Assembly: GCF_000017265.1 (NCBI RefSeq)
Contig: NC_011144.1
Location: 2,272,001 to 2,336,000, forward strand
DNA length: 64,000 bases
DNA from: Phenylobacterium zucineum HLK1
Lineage (GTDB): Bacteria > Pseudomonadota > Alphaproteobacteria > Caulobacterales > Caulobacteraceae
Reading direction: 5' to 3'
Position 1 is the stretch's first letter; every line of letters starts with the position of its first letter. The position numbers were made by a program, and so were the translations under genes. The notes under the pieces are model-generated. The model ran no database searches and was not told where the DNA came from. It saw only the letters and a list, made by a program, of their open reading frames with translations. Shown one piece after another: positions 8,949 through 17,063 of the stretch.

Positions 8949-8977
8949 TTGCCGCGCGGGAGCGATACCGCTAGGAC
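8949..8977 (+). promoter_or_regulatory. Candidate house-keeping promoter for the 3D-domain gene
   Basis: TTGCCGC at 8949-8955 and GCTAGGAC at 8970-8977 are separated by 14 bases. This closely fits the Caulobacter house-keeping promoter form TTGACGS-N10-14-GCTANAWC, with one mismatch in each half. It ends 37 bases before the ATG at 9015, which also has an AAGGAGG ribosome site. Inferred from pattern only. Confidence 0.45.
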
Positions 8978-9014
8978 TCGGGCACCAGTTCAACGACGAA
9001 GGAGGACGCCGTCC

Positions 9015-9494
9015 ATGCGACGCCGCCTCGCCGCCCTGGCCGCCTTTTCCCTCATCGCCACGGCCTCAAACGCGCAAGCCGCGCCGAACGATCCCGTCGG
9101 CGACCTGATCACCTCGGTGATGACCGGCAGCCTGCCGGGCGCGCCGGTCTTCAACCTGAAGGCCACGCTCTATCATGCGGGCGCCAAGGGCGTCGGCGCC
9201 CTGGACAGCCTGGGCTGCAAGGTCGTGGCCATGCGCACGGTCGCCATCGACAAGAAGCTGATCCCGCGCCGCAGCGTCCTGTTCATCAAGGAGACCGTCG
9301 GCCTGAAGATGCCCGACGGCAAGACGCACGACGGCTACTGGTACGCCTCGGACGTCGGCGGCGCGATCAAGGGCGAGCGCATCGACCTCTACACCGGAAG
9401 CGGCGCGTCCTCGATGAAGCCGGTCCAGAAGCTGAACCTGGCCAAGCTCACCGCCGTGAAGGTCGGCGAGTTCAAGGGCTGCCCGCCGGCGTAG
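9015..9494 (+). CDS. Secreted 3D-domain protein
   Basis: The 159-residue protein has a signal peptide (MRRRLAALAAFSLIATASNA, cleavage near residue 22) and a small 3D domain, named for three conserved Asp residues. Those Asp are visible in VAIDKKLIPRRS, YWYASDVGGAIKG and ERIDLYTG. 3D domains occur in the MltA lytic transglycosylase and in secreted cell-wall proteins, so a role in the periplasm or cell wall is likely. No catalytic partner domain is present, so whether it is an enzyme is uncertain. The start has a near-perfect AAGGAGG ribosome site and a good upstream promoter candidate; it appears monocistronic. Confidence 0.85.
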   Translation: MRRRLAALAAFSLIATASNAQAAPNDPVGDLITSVMTGSLPGAPVFNLKATLYHAGAKGVGALDSLGCKVVAMRTVAIDKKLIPRRSVLFIKETVGLKMPDGKTHDGYWYASDVGGAIKGERIDLYTGSGASSMKPVQKLNLAKLTAVKVGEFKGCPPA

Positions 9495-9522
9495 CGCCTC
9501 GCTCGCCTAGGCGAGCCACCCC

Positions 9523-9668
9523 ATGTCCGACCGCTTCTTCGCCCTCACCGGAGGTCCCGGCGCGGGCAAGACCACCCTGCTGCGCCATCTCGCCGGGCTC
9601 GGCTGCGCCGTCGCGCCCGAGAGCGCGCGCGCCGTGATCCGCACCGAGGGCGGCCGCCCGCCGCCGCC
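9523..9668 (+). pseudogene. 5' remnant of an AAA_28-type P-loop ATPase gene
   Basis: The frame begins MSDRFFALTGGPGAGKTTLL, a textbook Walker A P-loop, and continues about 47 residues (SARAVIRTEGGRP) like small AAA_28-type ATPases, which normally run to about 180 residues. After roughly position 9668 the frame stays open, but the translation turns into Arg/Gly/Ala-rich nonsense overlapping the DUF2254 gene. Walker B and the rest are missing. I read it as the 5' end of a gene truncated by a deletion or rearrangement just upstream of 9731. The ribosome-binding region (GCCTAGGCGAGCC) is still present. Confidence 0.6.
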
Positions 9669-9730
9669 TAGCGCGACGGCAGGGCGGAGCCGAGCGGCCG
9701 TTGCCGCGTTCGGTCTGCGGGAGGCCGTCC

Positions 9731-10975
9731 TTGCCAAGCTGGCTCTTTCAACTCAGCCGGGCCCTCAACCGCCTGTGGGTCACGGTCGGCCTCTACAGCG
9801 CGCTCGGCATCGCCGCTGCGCTGGCCTCGGCGCAGTTCGGCCATCTGGTGCCAAGCGACTTCTCGCTGAAGCTCGGCTCGGACTCGGTCGACGACATCCT
9901 CTCGATCCTGGCCAGCAGCATGCTCGCCGTGGCGACATTCTCGCTGGCGACGCTGGTCACCGCCTACACCTCGCTGGTGGGAAGCGTGTCGCCGCGGGCC
10001 GCCGAGCTGCTCGTCTCGGACGGGGGCGTGCGCCGTTCGCTGGCCACCTTCGTGGGCGCGTTTGTCTACAGCATCGTCGGCATCATCGCGGTGCACACGG
10101 GCTACTACGGCGCCGAGGGACGGGTGATCCTGTTCTTCGTCACCCTGGCGGTGCTGACGCTGGTCGTGCTGGCGATGCTGCGCTGGATCGGCCAGCTGTC
10201 GCAGCTGGGTCAGATCGGCGACCTGGTCGGCCGGGTCGTGGCCGTCACCGAGAAGGCGCTGCGGGCGCGGCCCATCCTGTGCGCACGCGCCTCGGAGGGC
10301 CGGCCGGCGGGGGAGCCAGACTGCACGCTGACCGCCGACGAGGTGGGCTATGTGCAGAACGTCGACCTCGACGGCCTGGCCGCGTTCGCCGAGCGGCGCA
10401 GCGTCCGGGTGCATCTGGAGGTGCTGCCGGGAGAGCTGGTGCACGCGGGCGCGAGGCTCGTATCCGTCGAAGGCGCCCGGCTCACCGACGAAGAGACCGA
10501 GGAGCTGCGCGGCAAGATCGCGGTCGGCGCCCGGCGCACCTTCGAGCAGGACCCGCGCTACGGCCTGACCGTGCTCGGAGAGATCGCCGCCCGCGCCTTG
10601 TCGCCCGGGGTCAACGAATTCGGCGTCGCGCGCGAGGTGACCGCGCGGACCGTCCGGCTGCTGGCCGAATGGACGCGCGAGGCGGAGGAGCCCGACACGC
10701 CGCCCGACGTGACCGTCCCGCCCCTGGGGATCGACGCGCTGCTGGAGGAGGCCCTGGGCCCGGTGGCGCGATACGGCGCCAGCAATCCCTCGCTCCAGTG
10801 CGAGCTGCAGCGCGCGCTGCTGGCCCTGGCCCGGACCGACGACGCGCGCATGGCGGCGGCGGCGCGGAGGCTCTCGCGGGCGGCGCTGGGCCACGCCCGC
10901 GCGGCGCTGAAGCGCAGGGGAGATTTCCTGGAGGTCCGGCGCGCCTCCGCGCCGGTCCTGCGCGGGGACGCGTAG
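9731..10975 (+). CDS. DUF2254 membrane protein
   Basis: This predicted inner-membrane protein belongs to the DUF2254 family, whose function is not established. Hydrophobic segments lie at about residues 12-32, 55-75 and 100-150 (LVTAYTSLVGSVSPRAAELL follows the second). A long soluble C-terminal part of about 240 residues contains GLTVLGEIAARALSPGVNE, characteristic of the family. I chose the TTG at 9731 because GCGGGAGG lies 6-7 bases upstream; a TTG 30 bases earlier lacks such a site. The gene begins directly behind the truncated ATPase gene. It converges on the ferredoxin-NADP reductase gene with a 7-bp gap. Confidence 0.85.
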   Translation: MPSWLFQLSRALNRLWVTVGLYSALGIAAALASAQFGHLVPSDFSLKLGSDSVDDILSILASSMLAVATFSLATLVTAYTSLVGSVSPRAAELLVSDGGVRRSLATFVGAFVYSIVGIIAVHTGYYGAEGRVILFFVTLAVLTLVVLAMLRWIGQLSQLGQIGDLVGRVVAVTEKALRARPILCARASEGRPAGEPDCTLTADEVGYVQNVDLDGLAAFAERRSVRVHLEVLPGELVHAGARLVSVEGARLTDEETEELRGKIAVGARRTFEQDPRYGLTVLGEIAARALSPGVNEFGVAREVTARTVRLLAEWTREAEEPDTPPDVTVPPLGIDALLEEALGPVARYGASNPSLQCELQRALLALARTDDARMAAAARRLSRAALGHARAALKRRGDFLEVRRASAPVLRGDA

Positions 10976-10982
10976 CGGCGCC

Positions 10983-11798
10983 TCAGGTCTCGACGAAGGC
11001 CTTCTCGAGCACGAAGTCGCCGGGCTGGGCGATCGAGCCCTCGACGAAGCCGCGGTCGAGGAGCTGCTGCTTCAGGTCCACCAGCACCGAGGGGCCGCCG
11101 CACAGCATTACGCGGTCGACGGCCGGGTCGAACGGCGGCGTCCCGAGGTCGCGGAACATCTGGCCGCTCTCGATCAGGTCGGTGATCCGGCCGCGGGTCT
11201 TGAACTCCTCGCGGGTGACGGTGGGGTAGTACTTCAGCTTGGGGGCGATCATCTCGCCCAGGTACTCGTCTTTCGGCAGGTCGCGCTCGAACAGCTCGCG
11301 GTAGTTCAGGTCGGCCACCTGGCGGACGGTGTGGGTGACGATCACCTCGTCGAAGCGCTCGTAGACCTCGGGATCGCGGGCCAGGGACAGCCAGGGGGCC
11401 AGGCCCGTGCCGGTGCCCAGCATGTAGAGGCGCTTGCCCGGCTTGAGGCCGTCGAGCACGAGGGTGCCGGTGGGCTTGCGGCCGATCAGGACCTCGTCGC
11501 CGACCTTCAGGTGCTGCAGGCGCGAGGTCAGCGGACCGTCCGGCACCTTGATCGAGTAGAACTCCAGCTCCTCGTGCCAGGCGGGGCTGGCGATGGAATA
11601 GGCGCGGACCAGCGGCTTGCCGTCCTCCTTGGTCAGGCCGACCATGACGAACTGACCGCTCTGGAACCGGAAGCCCGGGTCGCGGGTGGTGCGGAACGAG
11701 AACAGGCTGTCGGTCCAGTGCTGGACCCAGGTCACGGTCTCGACGAAGAAGGCGCTCGAGGCTTTGGCGGCCGGTTGCGCGGCGGTCACGGCGTTCAT
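10983..11798 (-). CDS. fpr: Ferredoxin--NADP reductase
   Basis: This FAD enzyme transfers electrons between NADPH and ferredoxin or flavodoxin. The 271-residue protein has the FAD-binding RAYSIASPAW motif, the NADP-binding LGTGTGLAPWLSLARDP and MLCGGPSVLVDLK motifs, and the C-terminal FVLEKAFVET typical of bacterial Fpr. It is the last gene of the leftward sulfate-assimilation run, 19 bp after cysH. That position suggests it supplies electrons to the sulfite reductase (CysI) upstream, since no cysJ-like flavoprotein subunit is present here. The start is the ATG at 11798. Confidence 0.93.
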   Translation of the reverse strand: MNAVTAAQPAAKASSAFFVETVTWVQHWTDSLFSFRTTRDPGFRFQSGQFVMVGLTKEDGKPLVRAYSIASPAWHEELEFYSIKVPDGPLTSRLQHLKVGDEVLIGRKPTGTLVLDGLKPGKRLYMLGTGTGLAPWLSLARDPEVYERFDEVIVTHTVRQVADLNYRELFERDLPKDEYLGEMIAPKLKYYPTVTREEFKTRGRITDLIESGQMFRDLGTPPFDPAVDRVMLCGGPSVLVDLKQQLLDRGFVEGSIAQPGDFVLEKAFVET

Positions 11799-11817
11799 CA
11801 GCTTTCTATCCCGGCGA

Positions 11818-12561
11818 TCAGATGTCGCCGCCCACGTTGTTCGCGGCCCCCGGCGCGCGCACCAGATGTATGCCGCACTCGGTCTTGTCCAACCCTTTCC
11901 AGCGCCCGGCGCGGACGTCCTCGCCCTCCTCCACCGGCTGGGTGCAGGGCCAGCAGCCGATCGAGGCGAAGCCCTGGGCGACCAGCGGATGCGCCGGCAG
12001 GTCGTTCTCGGCGGCATAGGCCTCGAGATCTTCCCTTGTCCAGTTGGCGAGCGGGTTGAACTTCACCTTCCCGTCGGAGGGCTCGACCACGGGCAGGTTC
12101 AGGCGGTCGCCGCCGTGGAAGCGCTTGCGGCCGGTGACCCAGGCCTCGAAACCCTCCAGCGCCCGGTCGAGCGGCAGGACCTTGCGGATGTGGCAGCAGG
12201 CGTCGGTGTCAGTGCGCCACAGCTTGTTCTGCGGATCGGTGGTCGCCAGGTCCTGGTAGGCGGGGCGCAGGTCGCGCACGTCGGTCAGGCCCAGGCGGGC
12301 GGCGAGCTGCTTGCGGTAGTCCAGCGTCTGGCCGAACAGCATGCCGGTGTCGAGGAACAGCACCGGGATGGCGGGGTCCACCCTGGAGGCGATGTGCAGC
12401 AGCACCGCGGATTCGGCCCCGAACGAGGAGACCAGGGCCAGCTTGTCGCCGAAGGTCTCCAGCGCCGCCTCGATCACCGTGCGCGGATGCGCCCGGCGCA
12501 GCTCGGCGTCGAGGCGGGCGGCCAGGGTGTCGCTGCGTGCGGCGTCGTAGGCCAGGCTCAT
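11818..12561 (-). CDS. cysH: Phosphoadenylyl/adenylyl-sulfate reductase
   Basis: CysH reduces activated sulfate to sulfite. The 247-residue protein has SSFGAESAVLLH, DTGMLFGQTLDYR and the C-terminal catalytic KTECGIH. It also contains both paired-cysteine motifs, DACCHIRKV and GCWPC, which are ligands of a 4Fe-4S cluster in enzymes that use APS. I therefore expect APS rather than PAPS as substrate, on family knowledge. The ATG overlaps the stop of the upstream DUF934 gene (ATGA). The operon context with cysI, cobA and fpr makes an assimilatory role clear. Confidence 0.95.
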   Translation of the reverse strand: MSLAYDAARSDTLAARLDAELRRAHPRTVIEAALETFGDKLALVSSFGAESAVLLHIASRVDPAIPVLFLDTGMLFGQTLDYRKQLAARLGLTDVRDLRPAYQDLATTDPQNKLWRTDTDACCHIRKVLPLDRALEGFEAWVTGRKRFHGGDRLNLPVVEPSDGKVKFNPLANWTREDLEAYAAENDLPAHPLVAQGFASIGCWPCTQPVEEGEDVRAGRWKGLDKTECGIHLVRAPGAANNVGGDI

Positions 12562-13058
12562 GAGTCCCGCTCCACGAAGGCGGGTTCGCGATCGTCGGCC
12601 GCGCGCTGGTAGACGTGCCGGAAGCGGCGGGTGGCGGCCTCCCACTGTTGGGCGCCCGAGCCGTCGGCCGGCTCGAAGGCGTCGAAGCCGCAGCGGAGCA
12701 TGAAGCCCGCCTGCTCGCGCAGGACGTCGCCCACGGCGCGGATCTCGCCCTTGTAGCCCAGGCGCTCGCGCAGGATGCGGGCGTTGGAATAGTGGCGCCC
12801 GTCGCGGAACTTGGGGAAGGCCAGCGCGACCACCGCGATCCGCGGCAGGTCGTAGGCCAGCGCCTCCACCTCCTCGCCCGCCTCGAGCCGGACGCCGACG
12901 GCGCGGCCCTCGGACAGCAGGCGGTCGCCCTCGGCCTGGAAGCGGGTCAGCGACAGGATCACGTCGCCGGGGACGAGTTCCTGGTCGTCGGCGACGTAGG
13001 TGAAGGGGTCCTCGACAGGCGCCATGCGCCCGTCGCGCAGCCTAATGTGCGTCGGCAT
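12558..13058 (-). CDS. DUF934 protein, sulfite-reductase associated
   Basis: The 166-residue cytosolic protein matches the DUF934 family, found almost always beside cysI/cysH in alpha- and beta-proteobacteria. The central segment AVVALAFPKFRDGRHYSNA and the following ARILRERLGYKGEIRAVGD are the recognisable core. Its molecular role is not established; an accessory function in sulfite reduction or siroheme handling is an inference from context. Its start overlaps the cysI stop by 17 bp and its stop overlaps cysH by 4 bp, so the three are translated together. Confidence 0.85.
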   Translation of the reverse strand: MPTHIRLRDGRMAPVEDPFTYVADDQELVPGDVILSLTRFQAEGDRLLSEGRAVGVRLEAGEEVEALAYDLPRIAVVALAFPKFRDGRHYSNARILRERLGYKGEIRAVGDVLREQAGFMLRCGFDAFEPADGSGAQQWEAATRRFRHVYQRAADDREPAFVERDS

Positions 13059-14697
13059 AGACGGCCTCCTTGAACGGCGCCACGCCCGTGCGGCGGAAGG
13101 TGTCGAGGAAGCGCTCGCCGTCGCGGCGCTCGCGCAGGTAGACCTCGACCATCTGCTCGACGGCCTCGGTGACCTTGTCGGCGGGCAGCGCCGGACCGAG
13201 GATCTGGCCCAGGGCCGCGTCGTCCTCGCCCGAGCCGCCCAGGGTGACCTGGTAGAACTCCTCGCCCTTCTTATCGACGCCCAGGATGCCGATGTGGCCG
13301 ACGTGGTGGTGGCCGCAGGCGTTGATGCAGCCGCTGATCTTGATCTTCAGCTCGCCGATCGTCTCGGCCCGCTCGGGATCGGCGAAGCGCTCTGCGATGT
13401 GCTGGGCCACCGGGATCGCCCGGGCGTTGGCCAGGGCGCAGTAGTCGAGGCCCGGGCAGGCGATGATGTCGCTGATCAGGTCGATGTTCGGCGTGGCGAG
13501 CCCGGCGGCCTCCAGCGCCGCCCAGACGGTCGGCAGGTCGTCCAGCTTCACGTGCGGCAGCAGCAGGTTCTGCTGGTAGTTCACCCGCACCTCGTCCAGC
13601 GAGTAGCGCTCGGCGAGGTCGGCGACGACCTCCATCTGGCCCGAGGTGATGTCGCCCGGCGTCTGGCCCGGCGTCTTCAGCGAGACGTCGACGATGGCGT
13701 AGCCCGGCTGCTTGTGCGGGTGGACGTTGTGCCGGAGGAAGCGGGCGAAGGCGGGGTTGGAGGCCTTGGCGGTCTCCAGCGCCTCCGAGCGCGCGGGCAG
13801 CGTCTCGAACGCCGGCCGGAAGTCGGTGCGGATGCGGGCGAGCTCGATGTCGGGCAGGTCGGCGTGGCCGGGGTCGGACTTGGCCCATTCGGCCTCGACC
13901 TGGCGGGCGAACTCCTCGGCGCCCAGCGAGGCGACCAGCACCTTGATGCGCGCCTTCCAGATGTTGTCGCGGCGTCCGTAGCGGTTGTAGACCCGCAGGA
14001 TCGCCTCCAGGTACGACAGAAGGTGGCGGGTCGGCAGGAACTCGCGGATCGTCGCGCCCAGGTACGGGGTGCGGCCCAGGCCCCCGCCCACCATCACCTC
14101 GAAGCCCAGCTCGCCGTCGCGGCCCCGGCGCATGGCCAGGCCGATGTCGTAGATCTTGGCCGCGGTGCGGTCCTTGGCGGCCGCGGTCACGGCGATCTTG
14201 AACTTGCGCGGCAGGAAGCTGAACTCGGGGTGCAGAGTCGACCACTGGCGGATCGCCTCGGCCCAGACGCGCGGGTCGTCCAGCTCGTCGGCCGTCGCGC
14301 CGGCATAGGGGTCGGCGGTCACGTTGCGGACCACGTTGCCCGAGGTCTGCATGGCGTGCATCTCGACGTCGGCCAGATGCCCCAGGATCTCGGGGGCGTC
14401 CTTCAGCTTGATCCAGTGGAGCTGGAGGTTGGTCCGGGTCGTGAAGTGGCCGTAGCCCTTGTCGTAGGTCGAAGCGATCCAGGCCAGCTTGCGCAGCTTC
14501 TTCGAGGTCAGCGTGCCGTAGGGGATCGCGATCCGCAGCATGTAGGCGTGGAGCTGCAGGTAGAGGCCGTTCATCAGCCGGATCGGCTTGAACTGCTCCT
14601 CGGTGATCTCGCCGGCCAGGCGGCGGGCGACCTGTTCGCGGAACTCCGCCGTCCGGTCGGCGACGAAGTCCTTGTCGATGGCGTCGTAGCGGTACAT
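13042..14697 (-). CDS. cysI: Sulfite reductase hemoprotein (nitrite/sulfite reductase family)
   Basis: This siroheme and 4Fe-4S enzyme reduces sulfite to sulfide. The cluster/siroheme cysteine motifs are clear near the C-terminus: ACPGLDYCALANAR (CX5C) followed by SGCINACGHHH (CX3C). Earlier conserved parts are YGHFTTRTNLQLHWIKL and TSGNVVRNVTADP. The length of 551 residues fits the family. I use the ATG at 14697, preceded by GAGGG; a GTG at 14709 overlapping the previous gene is possible. With fpr in the same operon, the electron donor may be ferredoxin rather than a CysJ flavoprotein. Confidence 0.95.
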   Translation of the reverse strand: MYRYDAIDKDFVADRTAEFREQVARRLAGEITEEQFKPIRLMNGLYLQLHAYMLRIAIPYGTLTSKKLRKLAWIASTYDKGYGHFTTRTNLQLHWIKLKDAPEILGHLADVEMHAMQTSGNVVRNVTADPYAGATADELDDPRVWAEAIRQWSTLHPEFSFLPRKFKIAVTAAAKDRTAAKIYDIGLAMRRGRDGELGFEVMVGGGLGRTPYLGATIREFLPTRHLLSYLEAILRVYNRYGRRDNIWKARIKVLVASLGAEEFARQVEAEWAKSDPGHADLPDIELARIRTDFRPAFETLPARSEALETAKASNPAFARFLRHNVHPHKQPGYAIVDVSLKTPGQTPGDITSGQMEVVADLAERYSLDEVRVNYQQNLLLPHVKLDDLPTVWAALEAAGLATPNIDLISDIIACPGLDYCALANARAIPVAQHIAERFADPERAETIGELKIKISGCINACGHHHVGHIGILGVDKKGEEFYQVTLGGSGEDDAALGQILGPALPADKVTEAVEQMVEVYLRERRDGERFLDTFRRTGVAPFKEAVYADAH

Positions 14698-14705
14698 GGC
14701 CGCCC

Positions 14706-15065
14706 TCACTTGCGCTTGATCAGGGCGACGCGGCCGGTGGAACGGGCCGCGCCATGGGCGCGCCGCAGGGCCGCGATGTCCTCGCCGCCCGCGGCCTGCT
14801 TGCCGTGCTGGGTGTGGTTGCTGGGCCCGAGGGCGCGGATACGCTCGCGGAAGCTGAGCGGCGCCCAGAGCCCTTCGGATTCGACGACGTCGATCAGGTA
14901 GGCGTCGACGACGACCGTGTGGGCGGACTTCGCCTGCCCCTCGGCCTCCTCGGCGCGTTCGGGCTCGTCGAACAGCTCGGCCTCGGCGAAGCGCTCGACC
15001 CAGTGGCCGGCCTTCCAGAAGACGACCTCCCCGTCGGAGAGGCGGTTGGCGGTCAGCACCTTCAT
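14706..15065 (-). CDS. DUF2849 protein, sulfite-reductase associated
   Basis: This is a 119-residue soluble protein of the DUF2849 family, which recurs next to sulfite reductase genes in alphaproteobacteria. It starts MKVLTANRLSDGEVVFWKAG and contains AHTVVVDAYLIDVVESEG. The C-terminus (STGRVALIKRK) is basic. No catalytic motif is evident and the function is unknown; a small cofactor or assembly role for CysI is only inferred. Its ATG overlaps the cobA stop by four bases and its end nearly abuts cysI, so it is embedded in the operon. Confidence 0.82.
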   Translation of the reverse strand: MKVLTANRLSDGEVVFWKAGHWVERFAEAELFDEPERAEEAEGQAKSAHTVVVDAYLIDVVESEGLWAPLSFRERIRALGPSNHTQHGKQAAGGEDIAALRRAHGAARSTGRVALIKRK

Positions 15066-15913
15066 GCGCGGGCCTCCCGGATCAGGGTTTCGGTCTGCGT
15101 CGCCCCCTCCCCGGCCGCCCCCTGCTCCTGGGCCAGGGCCATGGCCTCGCCGACGATCAGCAGGGCCGGGCCGCGCAGGGCGGCGGCGGCCTCGGCCAGG
15201 CCGGACAGGGTGGTGGTGAGGCGGCGCTCGTCGGCGCGCGAGGCGTTCTCGACGATCAGGGCCGGCGTCGCCCCATCGCGGCCGGCGGCCATCAGGCGCC
15301 CGGCGATCGCGGCGGCCTGCGACAGGCCCATGTAGATCACGACGGTCTGGTTGGCCCGCGCCAGGCTGGCCCAGTCGAGGTCGGGCTCGGCGCCCTGCGC
15401 GGCGTGGCCGGTGACGAAGGTGACCGCCTGAGCCGAGCCGCGGTGGGTCAGGGGCGCGCCGGCGCTGGCCCCGGCCGCCAGGGCCGCGGTGACGCCGGGG
15501 ACGACGTGGCATTCGACGCCCGCCGCGCGGCAGGCCTCCAGCTCCTCGCCGCCGCGCCCGAAGATGAAGGGATCGCCGCCCTTCAGGCGCACGACGCGCA
15601 GGCCGTCCTGGGCGAAGGCGACCAGCATGCGGTTGATCTCGTCCTGGGCGTAGGAATGGCGCGACTTGCGCTTGGCGACCGAGATGCGCCGCGCCGAGGC
15701 GGGCGCGAGGTCCAGGATCTCGTCCGAGACGAGGCCGTCGTGGACGACGACGTCGGCGGCCTGCAGGGCCTTCAGCGCCTTGAGGGTGAGCAGCTCGGGA
15801 TCGCCCGGGCCGGCGCCCACGAGCCAGACCGCACCCGGCTGCGCGGCGCGGGTTCCGCCGCCCAGCACCACGAGCCGGTCGGCGCGCCTTCGCTTCAGGT
15901 CTCGCTGTGCCAT
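15062..15913 (-). CDS. cobA: Uroporphyrinogen-III C-methyltransferase
   Basis: This SAM-dependent enzyme converts uroporphyrinogen III to precorrin-2, the first step toward siroheme, the cofactor of the CysI enzyme encoded two genes downstream. The 283-residue protein has the family motifs VGAGPGDPELLTLKALKAL, VVRLKGGDPFIFGRGGEEL and VVPGVTAALAAGASAGAPLT. It lacks the CysG-type oxidase/ferrochelatase domain, so those steps need another gene. It is the first gene of the leftward operon. There is no Shine-Dalgarno before the ATG at 15913; an inverted repeat (15915-15931) ends two bases upstream of it, so the message may be leaderless or repressed at that point. Confidence 0.93.
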   Translation of the reverse strand: MAQRDLKRRRADRLVVLGGGTRAAQPGAVWLVGAGPGDPELLTLKALKALQAADVVVHDGLVSDEILDLAPASARRISVAKRKSRHSYAQDEINRMLVAFAQDGLRVVRLKGGDPFIFGRGGEELEACRAAGVECHVVPGVTAALAAGASAGAPLTHRGSAQAVTFVTGHAAQGAEPDLDWASLARANQTVVIYMGLSQAAAIAGRLMAAGRDGATPALIVENASRADERRLTTTLSGLAEAAAALRGPALLIVGEAMALAQEQGAAGEGATQTETLIREARA

Positions 15914-15914
15914 A

Positions 15915-15931
15915 TTTTAGGTTCTCTAAAA
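15915..15931. promoter_or_regulatory. Inverted repeat TTTTAG-N5-CTAAAA before cobA
   Basis: TTTTAG (15915-15920) and CTAAAA (15926-15931) form a perfect 6-bp inverted repeat around five bases. It lies immediately before the cobA start in an AT-rich patch of otherwise very GC-rich DNA. It probably overlaps the -10 region or start of transcription of the sulfate-assimilation operon. A symmetric operator is the simplest reading; which protein binds is unknown. Confidence 0.45.
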
Positions 15932-15979
15932 GCGCTGTACTCTGGAATCAGAGCGGGACGGACTTGCGCCCGCCCCGCC

Positions 15980-15997
15980 TTTCGCCCGCCGGCGAAA
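15980..15997. promoter_or_regulatory. Second inverted repeat in the cobA-lysR intergenic region
   Basis: TTTCGCC (15980-15986) and GGCGAAA (15991-15997) are 7-bp arms around a 4-base centre, between the divergent cobA and LysR genes. LysR regulators bind dyads in exactly such positions, so it may be an operator or simply a hairpin. Evidence is symmetry and place only. Confidence 0.3.
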
Positions 15998-16087
15998 AGG
16001 GCCGATACACCAGCGGACGCTTGCAATAAGTGGCCGGGGCGCCCAATTCGCAACCCAAGGACTTCTGCCGGGGCTGTCAGAGATTCT

Positions 16088-17044
16088 ATGGAACGGAACA
16101 ACCAGCGTCGCCGGCTGCCGCCGCTCAATGCGCTACGCGCCTTCGAGGCCGCCGCGCGCCACCTCAACTTCAGCCGGGCGGCCGACGAGCTGGCGGTGAC
16201 GCCGGGGGCGGTCTCGCAGCAGATCCAGAATCTGGAGGACTACGTCGGCGCGGCGCTCTTCAAGCGCACCCCCAAGGGCCTGCTGCTGACCGACGCGGCC
16301 CAGACCGCCCTGCCCGCCCTGCGCGAGGCGTTCGACCGCCTGGCCGAGGCCGCCAGCCTGCTCACCGCCGCGGTGGACGGCCGGCGCCTGACCCTGACCG
16401 CCGCCCCCTCCTTCGCCGCCAAGTGGCTGGCGCCGCGCCTGGGCGCCTTCGAGCGGGCCCACCCGCAGGTGGACGTGTGGCTGAACGCGGGCATGGAGCT
16501 GGTGGACCTGACCGCGGGCGAGGTGGACATCGCCATCCGCTACGGCGCCGGCCGCTATCCGGGGCTGGAGGTCACGCGGCTGATGAGCGAGACGGTGATC
16601 CCGGTGATCAGCCCCGACCTGCTGGCCCAGCAGCCGCTCGACACGCCGGAGGACCTGGCCAACCACGTGCTGCTGCACGACGGCTCGCCCGACCTCGACG
16701 ATTCCTGCCCCGACTGGTCGATGTGGCTGGCCGCCCGGGGCCTGCGGGGCGTCGACGGCCAGCGTGGGCCGCGCTTCAACCAGTCGAGCCTGGTGATCGA
16801 GGCCGCCGCCAACGGCCGGGGCGTGGCCCTGGCCAAGCGGGCGCTGGCCCAGGCCGACCTGGAGGCCGGCCGCCTGGTCGCGCCATTGCAGATCGCCACC
16901 GCCGTCGACTTCGCCTATTACCTCGTCCATCCCAAAGCCAAGGGTCGGCTGCCGCAGGTGAAGGCCTTCATCGGCTGGATCGAAGCGGAGGCCCGCGCGC
17001 ACGAAGCGGCGCTCGCGGCCATCGACAACGGCGCCGGCATCTGA
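16088..17044 (+). CDS. LysR-family transcriptional regulator (GcvA type)
   Basis: The 318-residue protein has a N-terminal winged helix-turn-helix (NALRAFEAAARHLNFSRAA, then VTPGAVSQQIQNLEDYVGA) and a periplasmic-binding-protein-like effector domain from about residue 95. The LPPLNALRAFEAAAR opening and FKRTPKGLLLTD resemble the GcvA subgroup. It is divergent from the sulfate-assimilation operon across 174 bp, the classical arrangement for a LysR controlling its neighbour, but GcvA-like proteins also regulate distant genes. The effector is unknown. The ATG at 16088 has only a weak ribosome site. Confidence 0.92.
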   Translation: MERNNQRRRLPPLNALRAFEAAARHLNFSRAADELAVTPGAVSQQIQNLEDYVGAALFKRTPKGLLLTDAAQTALPALREAFDRLAEAASLLTAAVDGRRLTLTAAPSFAAKWLAPRLGAFERAHPQVDVWLNAGMELVDLTAGEVDIAIRYGAGRYPGLEVTRLMSETVIPVISPDLLAQQPLDTPEDLANHVLLHDGSPDLDDSCPDWSMWLAARGLRGVDGQRGPRFNQSSLVIEAAANGRGVALAKRALAQADLEAGRLVAPLQIATAVDFAYYLVHPKAKGRLPQVKAFIGWIEAEARAHEAALAAIDNGAGI

Positions 17045-17063
17045 CGACCAGACGACGAGAGTC

